Assembly (NCBI GenBank): GCA_914767715.1
Contig: OU612067.1
Coordinates: 23,040,162-23,100,161, forward strand
Origin: Membranipora membranacea
Lineage: Eukaryota > Bryozoa > Gymnolaemata > Cheilostomatida > Membraniporidae
DNA: 60,000 nt
Direction: 5' to 3'
Shown: in pieces, positions 12,101 through 22,247 of the stretch
Layout: each line of letters starts with the position of its first letter
Position numbering within the stretch: position 1 is the stretch's first letter
Notes under the pieces: model-generated
Databases searched by the model: none
What the model was told of the DNA's origin: nothing
What the model saw: the letters and a program-made list of their open reading frames with translations, nothing else
Position numbers and translations under genes: made by a program

Positions 12101-15100
12101 GCTCACCCGTTCTTGTTACAACAGATTTATGAATACCATGGAATAACCGCAAGAGCCCTGTATTTCAACTTTATTTGCAGTTTGCGGAGGACTTATAAAT
12201 CCATCATCAGGGGACGTTGGATACATTGTAACGCCTGGATATCAAGAGACCATTATGCCAAATGGTGACTACAATCTCACAGGTGTGTAAAATGTGCGAC
12301 AACATCTCAGCTGAGATCTACATTATCTGTGTTAGACTGAGGAATGTCTCACATTTAACAGCTAACACCTTTCAAATGCATTCCAATCTATTTTTATCTC
12401 AGAGGCCCCATTTTTGTTTTGTTTGGCTAGATATGTTTAATATGAATTTTTGGCATCTCATGAATACTCAAAAATGAAATATTTGTCAACAATAAACAGC
12501 AGTTCCTTAGTCCTTATGACAAAAGTTCTGTTTTATGGTCCTATATAACCAGGTCTTACTCGAAGACTAGTAATTGTATTACATTTATCAGTGTTGTGAT
12601 AAGACTGTTGCTATTTTTCTTACTCTTTGATCCGTTGGACAGTGATTTTTCTATACAAAAGTTAATTTGATTAAAAATTCAAAAGATCTGTCATATATAT
12701 ATATATTTGATTCATTTGCAGGCCAGTATCCCAATTTGCTGCAGTGTGAGTGGGTGATCGAAGGAGCCACTGCTTTGAACCAATCTGTCATTCTCAAATT
12801 TGAGCCAGATAGATTCAAACTCGAGCACGATGGCGAATGCCGATACGATTTTCTGTTAGTTCACGAAGGTGAGTTTGAAACAGTGATTATCCATCTCCGA
12901 ATGTCTTTTTTAAAATGATCAGGATCCACATGACTCAAAGCTACACATCACTTGGATGGGTGGTTTTTCATCCGCATGGCAGAATGCTAAACAATAGTTT
13001 GTGTCTTTGTAGGCATAACATCTACTGGTCGAGACGTAGGCAGATTCTGTAGTAATCTAACCAACAATGTACCCCGAGTTGTATCTGTTCCTGGTAATCA
13101 AATGTGGTTAGCCTTTGCTTCAGACGTGTCCGTTCAACACGAGGGATTCAACATCACATATCCGTTTGCACGTAAGTTCTAATTATCATCCCTCGTGTAA
13201 AGTTTTTGTTTCATCCTACAAATTGTAAATTGTAAAAGCAGGGTCTTTTTGCGTCAACTTGCAGACCCAGTATTGCTCATTTCGCCCTCATGGATGCTCT
13301 CCGCTGAGAGTTACAAATTTAAAGGGGTTAATCTAGGCTGAGTTCCCCAAATAATAAGATCAGATGTTTTGGTGTTAGTATGATTTCTATTGTTTTTGTG
13401 TTTCAGCATGTGGTGGCGTCTTGCAGAGTGACTCAGGAGTTATAACTTCACCCAATTACCCAAATAATTATGACCATGATATAGGCTGTGCCTGGGAGAT
13501 CATTGCGGAGGATGGTGCTCAAATCGAGGTAGGGAGCAAAGATTTGAATGGAAAATTAACATTTTGCCAAATTGTTGTATACTTTGGAGTTGGCCCTCTT
13601 TGATTCACAGAAGCTGATATGCGTGTCTGTAATAGAGCACAGTCCATGTAGACTAGTGTCTAAAAATTTACTTTGAAGTCTTGTATGTCATCCTTGATTG
13701 GCTAACCAACTATATACATATCAGGGTGCATTGCTTCACCTCTGATCATGTGACAGTGGAGCTCAGAATATCAAAGAGTCCTATCGAGATGATTTTTCAT
13801 CAACAGAGTTTTTTTATATTTTACCAGCATTTGAGGATTCTTTTCTTAGCTATGCTATGAGTCTGACCCTATTGGTAATCACAACATCAGTATCTTCCAT
13901 TATCAAATGATTCCAAAAAATAATCATGAACTGACACGTGACTCAGCTTAATTTAGGGAAGAGTATACCAATCTGTTTGTTTCCTACGCTCACCTTTTCT
14001 TGGACATGAAACACGTGATTTCAATACATTTTTACATATCCCCTTCTTCTTACATTTTCAGCTCACGGTTGATAGTTTCAATCTAGAGAGCAGTACAAAA
14101 TGTGAGTACGACTACCTAGCAATCTTTAATGGAGGCTCACATTCATCACCTCGCATAGCCACCCTGTGCCAGAGTAGCTCCGCTGGAAATCAGTACATCT
14201 CAGCAACTAACCGACTCAGACTGGAATTTGTGTCAGATTACAGCGCCAGCGGAAGCGGCTTTTCTCTCTCCTACAGAGTCAGGCAACAAGGTAAGTCGTT
14301 AACGATTTTTCGTTGGTACATCAAATCTTCTACTTGGTTTGTGTCTTTAAGGTGATGCCGCTTTGTGTTATTTCTTACAATGCTATTCTATGATTTAAAT
14401 TTTCAAATTTAGAGCGAATCATGCCTTTTCGAAGGGCATTAGAACAAGACTTTTCCTTCTGGTGGGTGAATGATAATACACAATCGGGGTATGGAGACGC
14501 CTAGCTGATGTGTTGGCTCTGATTGGTTGGCGGATTGGTGGTTCACCAGTCAGAGCCAACACATCGGCATAGATGGGCCCTGGCAGGAAGTGGCTATACA
14601 CGGCTTTTTGAAAGGGTACATACATTATAACTCGGCATCATGAGACAATCTTCAAATTTTTGTTACAGGCTGTGGAGGCGTATTTACTGATCTTGCTGGA
14701 AACATTTCTTCACAGAACTACCCAGGAAATTATCCCCACAATGTAGAATGTTACTGGGACATTATGCTTCCTGCTGGTTATACAGTCATCATGCAGAACA
14801 ATGGTACATTTGATATTGAGTCTGGGGGTTCAACAGCAGACTGCTTCTATGATTACATTGAGTTCTTCAATGTAGACAGTGATGGAGTTGAGGTGAATAT
14901 ATTTGTTAGAAAAGGATGTTTCTTGTCCTCTTCAGAATCAAATAAGTTTTTGCTGATACAAACTGAAGGGAAGCTTACAACTTACACACCAACTTACGAC
15001 TACCTTCAGTCACACTGACATTTTTGCCGCAGAAGCCTTAATTCATTTCCAATGCATAGATGAACATGCTTTTACTGTCGGCAACCAGGGGGTCCTTCAC

Positions 15101-18100
15101 TTAGAATGAGGGACTATGGTTATAAAGCCAAATCATCGCTGTTTTGTTTGTTCAATTAGGCTCAATTGTTCCCAAATTAATCACTGAAAAGATGAATAGT
15201 TTCATGAAGACCTCTAGCATGTCATGCTCACTCCGCAAGGAGCTTATTTGATTCTCACTGTGGCAGTTTTTAATTATAATACTCCTAGGCTGCTTATTTG
15301 CATAGTCATCGTTTTTTTTATAGACAAGAATTTGGGACCAAAAATATTGTGGCACAACACCGCCGCCAATCCAAACTTCCTCTGGTAATCACATGAGGGT
15401 CAAGTTCAGATCAGATCCTTGGACTAACGGACAAGGATTCAATATGAAATGGACAGCCGGTGTGTAACTTATCTCGTTTCAACTTTTGACTTTTATCTGG
15501 CACAATTACTTGCTTAGGGAGACAGCATGATTTGACATCTTGATTCATAAACATAATGTCTGGCTAAAGTTTCATTACGTTTTATGGTGAATGTAGCAAA
15601 TGTGTCTGTTTTGTTTGGTGGTATCTCCCTGACCAAACAGATCAGAGCCATCACATTGGCTAGGTGAAAGGTGATATAAAATAGTTCAGATATGTAAAAA
15701 TATCCAGCACATTGAGTGAGGCAATAGTCTGGAGTTAATCATTTGAATTCTATGACTCGTATTCAGTTAATATAGCTATAGCATTCCCTTCTGTTACAAG
15801 ATCAACTGATTTGTATCTCAAGATTAAATTGGCCCATCTGAGTATTGTTGACCTTTGTGACAATCCTAATGTGTTCCAGGTTGTGGCGGAACCTTTGACG
15901 ATGAATCTGGATTAATCTTCTCTCCTGGTTATCCGAACAACTACCAGCACCATCTACTTTGTGATTACGTTATAACTGCGAGACAAAATCAGTTTGTTGT
16001 TTTACAGTTTGATGAATCAAACTTCAGAATTGAGGGTAAGTCAGTCAATAAACAATGTTGATTAAGTATTACTTTGTTGAATTTTACCAACCATAAGAGG
16101 CTCTCTTGGGAGCGCTAGTGGTGCAATTGATAGAGCATGGGTCGAGAGGTCTTGTTTTCAATCCCCGGCGGATCTTTGTTATGTCAGGAAAAGCATCTGA
16201 CCCCAAATGCTCCTGTGCCCCTACAGAAACCAATCTAGACCCGTACTGAAAAAAAACCAAACAACATTAAGGTTTCTCATATGGCATCACAGGGTTTCAA
16301 GACTATAATAAGAAGCTTTCTATGTTAAATAGATTGATCCATCTGACTTGCAGGATGGATAAATGTAGCTCATTGATAGTTTTTTTTTTAGCTTCAAGTA
16401 ATTGTCAGTATGATTCAGTCGAGATATTTGAGGGGTCAGAAAATGGAACCAGCAAGGGACCTTTCTGTGGTCTCACCGCACCAGAGCCCGTAGCTACTCG
16501 TGGCTCTATGATGATAAGATTCAAGTCAGACAGTGACACTTCGGATGATGGATGGAAGGCTACCTATGTCAAATCAGGTAATTGTAGAGAAAAGTGCCGG
16601 TTGTCTGCTGTGACTACTCTGATCAAACTTAGAGACCATCGAGATTCATAGACACCAGGCTCACAGAAAAAAGTTATTGGAATCAATATCAAAGTTATAC
16701 ATAATAGAATCAAAAGCGGTAGCCATTGTGTTGTCAAAAAAAGTAGTACTGGTAGTGTGTAGCTCCACATTTTCACGTAAATTAAAAATATTTTCAATTT
16801 GTTATGAAGCAATTCTTAGTAAGAAAACATTGGTCTTAATGGCTAGTGTCTCATTACTTTGGCTTATCATGAAAGCATTAGGAGTTCAACTTTTTCGAAG
16901 CGGCAATGATAACACGCTCGAATAAGATGTTTTCCATTGTTACAGACTGCGGCGGTTACCTGAATGATTCATCTGGTTTATTGAAGAGCCCGACACACCC
17001 GGTTGACTATCATCATAACCTGAACTGTACCTGGTTGATTGAGGTGTCGTCTGACCAGGCTGTCAATCTGAGGCAAGTTTTATTTATGCTGTTTGAACTA
17101 TGAGCACAACAACACAAATATCGCAGTTTCTGGTTTTCTCTTTGAAGATTCCAAAGTAATGAAAAAGTTTCACATTTTAGATTTGAGGAGTTTGATGTTG
17201 AATCAAGCGTTAATGGCAACTGCCAGTATGATTACCTAGCTGTATACGACGGTACAACTGTAGATTCGTCCAACTTGATTGGTCGATATTGTGGTGACGT
17301 GTTACCTGACAACGTGAAGTCTACGTCTAACACCATGACCGTTCAGTTCAAAACAGATGGTAGTGTGACAAAGGGTGGATTCAGGGCAGTCTATCAGGAG
17401 ACTCATGGTAAGATATGATGCCAGAAATATAGAGGGCTACTTATGAGACCTGCATATCTACTTGTCACATTGACATACGATTTGGGAGTTACATAACCAC
17501 TTTTCAATCTTCTGGTAGAAATGCTGTTGGAGCTTCAATGAAATTGTTGATCAGAAAGATTACAAAAGTGTTTTAAAAATTCATTGTGGCAGATTTTTTC
17601 CATGAACAACTTCATCAAATGAATCATCCCATAGCTTAAACCACTGCTGCCACACAGCCAAATATGTGTTCATTGAATTATGTATAGCTCAGATCTAATA
17701 AATTGAGGCTGTTATTTCCACATTGTCACCTAATGAGCGAATAATTTGCACAAACTGGTTGTCGAAATTAGGGTATGAAATTGATTATCTACTTATCTTA
17801 TCTTATCTTACTGGTGGAAATTAATGACTTCATCAGCTTGTGCCTAAATTTCATGCCCTGATTTTGAAGATCAGTTTGTGCAAATTATTTGCCCATTAAG
17901 TGACAATTCCAGATTAAGTCTCAATTAGTTAATATGGAGCTATACAGATTTCAATGAGCACAAATTTGCCTGAGTGGCAGCAGTAGCTAAAGGGTAAATC
18001 GTTTGAGCATTAACATGATACTGTTGTAGGCGAGGCTCAGGGATGCGAAGGTAGACTTAACAACACAAGTGGTACCATCACACCAGTAATCGGCTCAGAT

Positions 18101-21100
18101 AGCATGTACCTGCCAAATCTGGATTGTGTGTGGACTATAACTGTACCAGATAACAAGGTCATAGCTATTAACTTGACCCAGATTGTTATAGAGTCTGGCA
18201 GTAGCTCTGATAGTGGATGTGAATATGATGGCCTTGAGGTGAGTTATTGTGACCAAGGATTCAGGCCATAAGCAGTGCTATAAGTGGACTCTTTTTGTTG
18301 TGGGTACTCTAACTCTAACTCTCTGGGTTTAAAGTTGTTTTGAGAAATATTTGCATTTTCTAGATCAAACTATGCAGAAATATAGATGTGTAATAGTATG
18401 ATTGATTTCTTGTCCAAAGAGACAACTTCACACTGTTTTGCGCAGAATCCAGTGTGGACTGTGTTCTAAAGATTCCCCTTCTATTTTTTTTGTTGGAACT
18501 CAGTTCCCACCAGTTCCCACTCACTCAGAACTCATAAGTCATAAATCGAGTTGATGCTGTTGCTAACTCATCACCCAGAGAAGTTTATGCAATGTATTGT
18601 TGACTTGAAGTTTTTAAAAACAAGTGAATTTGCCATGATTGTATACATGATGTACAAGTTGCGCATGTATCTGCATACGAAGATAAAAGTGGCATAGCAT
18701 ATTCCCAAGGTGACATCGTTTTTATAATTCAAAATTAGCTGAGAGATGGAATGACAGCACAAGATCAGAAGCTGACGACTAATATATGTGGTACTTCAGC
18801 AGACAGATACTTCACCTCCTCTTCTAATATGCTCAGAGTCAGATTCTACTCAGATCCCTCCATATCTGGTTCTGGATTCAACTTCGCCTATTCTGCTGTA
18901 GATTGTAAGTAGTGATTACTTATTTATCTGCTCAATCGATGCTGAAATTATATCTTTGGATCGGCAAATATTATCACATCTAGTTGAACATCTAGTTTTT
19001 CTGTAGTAGAGCTCATACCACCAGCACAGGGCAGCACCTGCGCTGTAAGTATTCAGTTTGTGTTAGAGAGTTAGCAGCCCTAACTTCATATACTGGACTT
19101 GCTCTATTGGGTTTCGTTGTTCAATTTATTGACTTATATTACAGCACTATGTTGAGGAATTAGAGAGGCATCGGTCAATGCTTCTGGTACAATTCAGTCA
19201 CCAAATTACCCACAAGGCCCTAGCGGTACACCTGTCAACTGTAGATGGGTTATTGGAGCACCTGTTGGTAAACAAGTAAGACTTACTGTCACCAACATGG
19301 CCATAACTGGAGACTGTAAAGAAAATTATCTTCAGTTCAGAGATCAGCCTCTCACCACTCAGGTAAATCATTAATATGCCTTTATCTTCAAAAGTAGGAA
19401 TTGAAGGCTTGAATGGAAAGACCTCAGTACATGAAAAAAGAAGAAATTTTTTGAAAGAAAATAGGGTTTTTTATATTGCAGTTTCTGTTATCTATCACTG
19501 CCATGGCTACGTTGCCGATTTGAGTTGAACAATAACTGAAATTCAATCTACTGACATATGCACTCATGTCATAATATATGTGTACATTTAGCCTTGGTTG
19601 TTTCGTAACCCCTCAATCTGTTGTATATCTTAGGTTGGCACAGGGCAGAGTATTCCTCATTGTGGAACACAACTCCCACAGTCTTTCGACTCATTCGGAA
19701 GAGAAGTGCAAGTCAACTTCAAGTATGGAGAGACCACATCTGGATTCACAGGATTCAGGCTAGAGTATACTGTAGCAGGTAGGTTATAATGAGTTACCGA
19801 TGTTCAAATTAAGGTTTCAGATTTTCCTTTGATTGACAAATGAAAACACCCAATTTTTATGACTGCGTTTTAAGCATTAGTCTAGTTATCAAATGTTGTC
19901 AATTTCAGACTGTAATCGCCTGTTCACTCAGATGGATGGTAGAATCACTAGTCCTGGATGGCCTGCTAGTTATTCTAGTAATGTAGATTGCTATATGAAC
20001 ATCAGCCTGCCAGCCAATTCCAACAACAGGATAGCTATCTACTTTAATGCCTTTAGTATTGAGGCTCATGCCAACTGTGAATATGATTATCTAGAGGTGA
20101 GTTGCAAAGCAGGACGCTAGAGCTGTAGTATGTTATCTTCAGCGTTTTTGGAGTGGGTCATCCCCTCATGAATGATGGGAAGATGTTTTCTAATAAGAAA
20201 ATTTACAAATGGATAGTTATTACAAAAATATCATGCGAGAAATATATACCGGTATCTTAGTTGGACGATGTGTTAGCTTCGATTAGCTCTGAATTCAAAT
20301 CAGATAAAAGCAAAACCGTTGGCTAATCCTAGGACCATCTATTGATAGTTGATAGATTGATATTTATAGTTTTTTAAGAATTTATGAACTCATAATTGTA
20401 CAGGTGTTTGATGGACCGCTAGCTATTGATAGTGCAAGAACAGGCAAGCACTGTGGCAGTAGCGTTCCAGGCCCACTGCTATCCACCGGAACAGATATGG
20501 TGCTACATTTTGTGACTGATAGCAGCGTACATGTCGAGGGATTTGACATAACATATGTAGCGAGTCAGAGTGGATGCGGAGGAACAATAACTTCTATAAC
20601 TGGAGGCTTTGCCAGTCCAACTCCCAGAGATCCTGGTAAGTTTTCACTTTCAACTTTAATTGGTGATAACGCTGCAGTGACAGTAACAGTAACATTCACT
20701 TATTGTCGTAATGTCTCACGGTCTGACTTAACTTTCAGCTAAGCTCATTGTAGAGTTGAGTCATTGCTAAGTTGAGTTGAGTCATCATTAGCTTTAGTGC
20801 GGTAAGGCTTTCTAGGTTAAAATAAAGGTCAACTAAGTAGGCTATGGTTTGCAAATTATCAGTGACTTCTAAGAGGAGTGATCAACGGAGCAGCTAGTAC
20901 AATATGCCAGACTGTCAGACTGTAACTGTCACTGTCAGACACCAAATAACAATGGTAGTAGAGTAAATGTACAAAAGAAGCAATTCCTAGGTCGTCGAAT
21001 CCAGTATGGAAATGAATCCATTTCCATACTGCAAACTGTTTTTTTCCTTTCCTCTTTGGCAAATTATTATGATTATGATTATTATGATTATGATGCCAAT

Positions 21101-22247
21101 AGAAGTATCAAACAAAAATCCAGAGCTGACCATTTAGCAATGATTATTGTCAGACAACTCCTCACCTGTTAAACAAAGCCAGAGGTACATTGCAATATGT
21201 CGACATAACTCATCAATCACGTTGTTTGTTTTTAGCCACATGTGAATGGGTTATACAGCTACCTACCAGGCTGCGGCCAGCTCTCGTCTTCAGTGTGATG
21301 GACTTGAGACAGAATAACACAGCATGTCCAACTTCATATGTAGAAGTTAGAAATGGTGGTACATCCTCCTCCCCTCTCATGGGACGCTTCTGTAATGTGA
21401 GTATTATGACGATACTGTTCTCAGGAATATTGGCGACGCGCAATTAAGCTATGGCCTGATGTTACACTAGCTGTTTAGTTTGACACATTTTGCTCTACCT
21501 TTTTTGCAAAAACAAAAATTGTTGTCTAGACAGGCTGTCCTGGCTGTCCAAACAATTGGTGGGTCCTATCAGTATACATTGATGTCTGAATATTTCTATG
21601 TAATGTTGGCAATATTTGCTATTGATCTTTGCTTGTATGCTGTTATCTACTGTAGAAGTGTAATGCTGCATGACATATGTGGGTTAATGTGGGTTAAAAT
21701 CGCAAGTTTTTGTCTCTGTTCGAAGACTAAGAAATAAAAGTGCCTTGAGGGCGCGGCCGCCATATTCGGCATCAAGTTGCTCTCAGTTTGTAAGCAGGTT
21801 GGAGTACACCTGGGGCGGGATTTAAACCGGAGACCTCTAAAGCTCGCGCGTCAGACAGCAGGCGCTACCAACCAACTGAGCTACCTCCTACTACTATGTT
21901 TTTGTTTCTGTTCTGGCTTTGTCATTGGCTGGTGTCACAATTTTGATTGGCTCCCAACAGCCAATCAAATTTAAGGCCCAAATGTTTGGCCAAATGCCCA
22001 GACTATGTGTAAATGCATCCAAGGAGCACTTTATACCAAGCACCTCCATTATGTTATAACATCTGCCTTGTTTCATTTGCAGAATGATGTCCCACAGTTG
22101 ACGGGTCAAAGTAACCAGTTATACGTCAAATTTGTCACAACACAAACTCTAGATAGCGAAGCTAAGTTTATAGCTTCATATACGTCAGCTGAGCAAGGCG
22201 GTGGGACATTCCGGCAGCCCCTCATACCATTAAACATCGGCAAATAG
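5639..22247 (+). CDS. Multi-CUB-domain protein (cubilin-like array), spliced
   Basis: Thirty-four exons between 5639 and the TAG at 22245-22247 join with matching phases into one open frame of 5,837 nt (two bases complete a codon of an upstream exon), about 1,944 residues and 16 CUB domains. CUB modules are extracellular beta-sandwiches of about 110 residues with two disulfides that bind proteins and often Ca2+. No signal peptide, EGF repeat or membrane segment is visible in this part. Most domains begin after a phase-1 intron at the CGG motif, so each is a symmetrical 1-1 unit suited to duplication. Cubilin is the best-known protein with a long CUB array, but orthology is not shown. The 5' end may lie further upstream, beyond the damaged domains at 1-5268. 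The model is manual; the weakest joins are at 19007-19168 and the last exon. Confidence 0.8.
6484..7085 (+). CDS. CUB domain lacking the first disulfide, followed by a Thr/Pro linker
   Basis: Exons 6484-6665 and 6872-7085. The opening motif is TGGDMVGNSGQLASP where CGG is expected, and the second cysteine position is NADHTWSI where other repeats have C-x-W. Both cysteines of disulfide 1 are therefore absent together, while Cys3 (STCQYDYLQ) and Cys4 (MKICGT) remain. The second exon ends with a short Thr/Pro/Gly-rich spacer (TTPGTTLEPGTTPG) before the next CUB, a likely O-glycosylated linker. Confidence 0.88.
7276..7953 (+). CDS. CUB domain (exons 7276-7476 and 7798-7953)
   Basis: Exon 1 reads GCNFELVATDSAQNLTSP, GMDCTWTI, DIEASATCLYDALQIYDG, phase 1 out. 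Exon 2 follows AATTACAG and reads GENELPGRLLDTKCGR, GGSMRLRFTSD, AGFQLQYKT, phase 1 out. Four cysteines and the hydrophobic core pattern are present. The internal intron lies after YDG, six residues past the commonest position. Confidence 0.88.
8245..8886 (+). CDS. CUB domain (exons 8245-8426 and 8713-8886)
   Basis: Exon 1 reads CGGILTEAQGVILSP, NSSCQWMIQV, LPNSNNCTGDRLR, phase 1 to 0. Exon 2 follows TTTGCTAG and reads ILNGNNEDSPSMESDWAYC, ASHFMWVVFVSDSS, GNFRISYGE, leaving at phase 0 before GTGAGT. The usual YDYLEV is replaced by GDRLR and the last GF by GNF, so this repeat is more diverged than its neighbours. Confidence 0.86.
9277..10140 (+). CDS. CUB domain (exons 9277-9458 and 9962-10140)
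   Basis: I start exon 1 at 9277, after CTGTAG, because that gives the phase-0 entry needed by the preceding exon. It reads KSVVCGGHLLVPDDDN, GSFSSPGF, ADCVWIITAPS, phase 2 out at AC|GTAAGT. Exon 2 reads CNYDYLDVRDGG, LSKLCGSD, SNVMRLRLVTDD, KGGFNNTYKK, phase 1 out. Four cysteines are present. The internal intron falls just before Cys3. Confidence 0.86.
10335..10522 (-). repeat. tRNA-derived SINE
   Basis: The minus strand reads CCAGCCGTAGCTCAATTGGT (A-box in TAGCTCAATTGGT), then TGTCGAATCCCGGTGAC (B-box in TCGAATCCC), then an unrelated body. The A-box to B-box spacing is wider than in a tRNA gene. It lies in the intron between the exons ending 10140 and starting 10568. Confidence 0.65.
10568..11190 (+). 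CDS. CUB domain (exons 10568-10786 and 11041-11190)
   Basis: Exon 1 reads DNCGGTIIGARGLIQSP, GADCEWFIQG, DNCTGQDSLSFYNRDRFG, phase 1 to 1. Exon 2 follows TTGTTGTAG and reads GNTTDMIGSYCGRSAP, RAYINFKSNSND, PGFSLNFYAS, phase 1 out. The four cysteines are kept. The intron before 10568 carries a tRNA-type SINE on the minus strand. Confidence 0.88.
11424..12015 (+). CDS. CUB domain (exons 11424-11605 and 11847-12015)
   Basis: Exon 1 (182 nt, phase 1 to 0) reads CGGQLTTPTGSIQSPNYP, SRICTWLITV, FNIEVHSNCFYDYLE. Exon 2 (169 nt, phase 0 to 1) follows GTTTGTAG and reads VRNGQLERSPVLGRYCGN, GNKMKIQFRSDGS, GGFRITYTSDQ. This is a textbook repeat, with acidic residues at the usual Ca2+-binding positions of CUB domains. 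Confidence 0.92.
12181..13171 (+). CDS. CUB domain split over three exons
   Basis: Exons 12181-12282, 12722-12868 and 13013-13171, each phase 1 to 1. They read VCGGLINPSSGDVGYIVTP, then GQYPNLLQCEWVIEGA, DGECRYDFLLVHEG, then ITSTGRDVGRFCSN, GNQMWLAFASDVS, EGFNITYPFA. An extra intron interrupts the first half, and a (TA)n tract lies just upstream of the second exon. Four cysteines are present. Confidence 0.87.
13407..14290 (+). CDS. CUB domain (exons 13407-13528 and 14062-14290)
   Basis: Exon 1 reads CGGVLQSDSGVITSPNYP, IGCAWEIIAEDGAQIE and leaves at phase 0 after only 122 nt. Exon 2 (229 nt) follows CATTTTCAG and reads LTVDSFNLESSTKCEYDY, IATLCQSSSAG, TNRLRLEFVSDYS, GFSLSYRVRQQ, phase 1 out. 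The internal intron lies earlier in the fold than in sister repeats. Four cysteines are present. Confidence 0.88.
14502..14572. repeat. Short palindromic MITE-like element, well-preserved copy
   Basis: The left arm TAGCTGATGTGTTGGCTCTG pairs with the right arm CAGAGCCAACACATCGGCAT around a loop with a duplicated GATTGG. It shares arm sequence with the element at 151-231. It lies in the intron between the exons ending 14290 and starting 14669. Confidence 0.7.
14669..15459 (+). CDS. CUB domain (exons 14669-14892 and 15324-15459)
   Basis: Exon 1 (224 nt) reads GCGGVFTDLAGNISSQNYP, VECYWDIMLPAG, ADCFYDYIEFFNVDSDGVE, phase 1 to 0. Exon 2 follows TTTTTATAG and reads TRIWDQKYCGTTPPP, SGNHMRVKFRSDPW, GQGFNMKWTAG. 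The internal intron is placed further 3' than usual. Four cysteines are present. Confidence 0.87.
15880..16577 (+). CDS. CUB domain (exons 15880-16035 and 16392-16577)
   Basis: Exon 1 reads CGGTFDDESGLIFSPGYP, LLCDYVITARQ, FDESNFRIEG, phase 1 to 1. Exon 2 follows a T-tract and TTTTAG, reading SSNCQYDSVEIFEG, KGPFCGLTAPE, GSMMIRFKSDSD, GWKATYVKSG. Trp replaces the usual Phe in the terminal GF motif. The intron between them contains a plus-strand tRNA-type SINE at about 16105-16255. Confidence 0.87.
16105..16255 (+). repeat. tRNA-derived SINE
   Basis: The plus strand reads GAGCGCTAGTGGTGCAATTG ATAGAGCATGGG (A-box-like) and then TTTTCAATCCCCGGCGGATC (B-box-like), followed by a unique body and an A-rich tail near 16240. 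It lies inside the intron of the CUB domain at 15880-16577 in the gene's orientation. Confidence 0.6.
16946..17407 (+). CDS. CUB domain with a GC-AG intron (exons 16946-17072 and 17181-17407)
   Basis: Exon 1 reads CGGYLNDSSGLLKSP, LNCTWLIEVSSDQ, ending AG|GCAAGT at 17072/17073. This is a GC donor with otherwise perfect consensus. Exon 2 follows CATTTTAG and reads FEEFDVESSVNGNCQYDY, LIGRYCGDVLPD, SNTMTVQFKTDGS, GGFRAVYQETHG. The phase-2 join restores a normal CUB core, and no GT nearby gives the same frame, which supports the GC site. Four cysteines are present. Confidence 0.88.
17634..17990. mobile_element. Foldback (long inverted repeat) element
   Basis: The left arm from 17634 (GCTTAAACCACTGCTGCCAC) to about 17790 pairs with the right arm from about 17838 to 17990, which ends GTGGCAGCAGTAGCTAAAGG on the plus strand. 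Matching blocks include AATAATTTGCACAAACTG against CAGTTTGTGCAAATTATT. The loop of about 50 nt contains a (CTTAT)n tract. No ORF is present, so it is probably a non-autonomous DNA transposon in a CUB intron. Confidence 0.7.
18030..18904 (+). CDS. CUB domain (exons 18030-18238 and 18739-18904)
   Basis: Exon 1 reads GEAQGCEGRLNNTSGTI, PNLDCVWTITVPDN, DSGCEYDGLE, phase 1 to 0. Exon 2 follows AAAATTAG and reads LRDGMTAQDQKLTTNICGT, SSNMLRVRFYSD, GSGFNFAYSAVD, phase 1 out. The opening motif is CEG instead of CGG. Four cysteines are present. The upstream intron holds the foldback element at 17634-17990. Confidence 0.86.
19007..19778 (+). CDS. CUB domain with small linker exon (19007-19044, 19168-19362, 19634-19778)
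   Basis: A 38-nt exon at 19007-19044 has a strong acceptor (TTTTTCTGTAG) and donor (GCT|GTAAGT) and reads ELIPPAQGSTCA, supplying a Cys1. Joined at phase 0 to 19168 it gives ASVNASGTIQSPNYP, VNCRWVIGAP, ITGDCKENYLQF. Exon 19634-19778 adds VGTGQSIPHCGT, GREVQVNFKYGE, GFRLEYTVAG. The alternative start at 19145, after the better ATATTACAG acceptor, gives Cys1 directly but then a TGA at 19153-19155. I prefer the open version, though its acceptor (AGAGAG) is weak. Confidence 0.7.
19909..20564 (+). CDS. CUB domain (exon 19909-20096 and first part of exon 20404-20635)
   Basis: Exon 1 reads DCNRLFTQMDGRITSPGWP, VDCYMNISLPAN, FSIEAHANCEYDYLE, phase 1 to 0. The second half follows GTACAG and reads VFDGPLAIDSARTGKHCGS, STGTDMVLHFVTDSS, EGFDITYVASQ. 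CN replaces CG at the start, and Met replaces the usual Trp after Cys2. The second-half exon runs on without an intron into the next CUB. Confidence 0.87.
20258..20331. repeat. Palindromic MITE-like element, degenerate copy
   Basis: Left arm TAGTTGGACGATGTGTTAGC, right part CCGTTGGCTAATCCTA. It shares the GTGTT(A/G)GC core with the other copies and lies in a CUB intron. Confidence 0.45.
20565..22247 (+). CDS. Last CUB domain of the array, with stop codon
   Basis: The domain starts inside exon 20404-20635 (GCGGTITSITGGFASPTP), continues in 21236-21396 (ATCEWVIQLPT, NNTACPTSYVEVRNGG, MGRFCN) and ends in 22083-22247 (NDVPQLTGQSNQLYVKF, AKFIASYTSAEQ, a short tail and TAG at 22245-22247). Phases match. 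The tail GGGTFRQPLIP resembles the start of one more CUB (CGGTF) without its Cys, so the present stop may have arisen by truncation of a longer array. Confidence 0.75.
21745..21893 (-). repeat. tRNA-derived SINE
   Basis: The minus strand reads GGTAGCTCAGTTGGTTGGTA (A-box), then CGCGAGCTTTAGAGGTCTCC, GGTTTAAATCCCGCCCC (B-box). A non-tRNA body continues to about 21745. It differs from the elements at 10.4 and 16.1 kb, so several tRNA-SINE families are present. Confidence 0.65.
21920..21997. repeat. Palindromic element built on TTGATTGGCT / AGCCAATCAA
   Basis: Contains CATTGGCTGG, TTTGATTGGCTC, CAACAGCCAATCAAAT and AATGTTTGGCCA, giving a short hairpin related to the family at 151-231. It lies directly beside the SINE at about 21745-21893. 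Confidence 0.5.
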
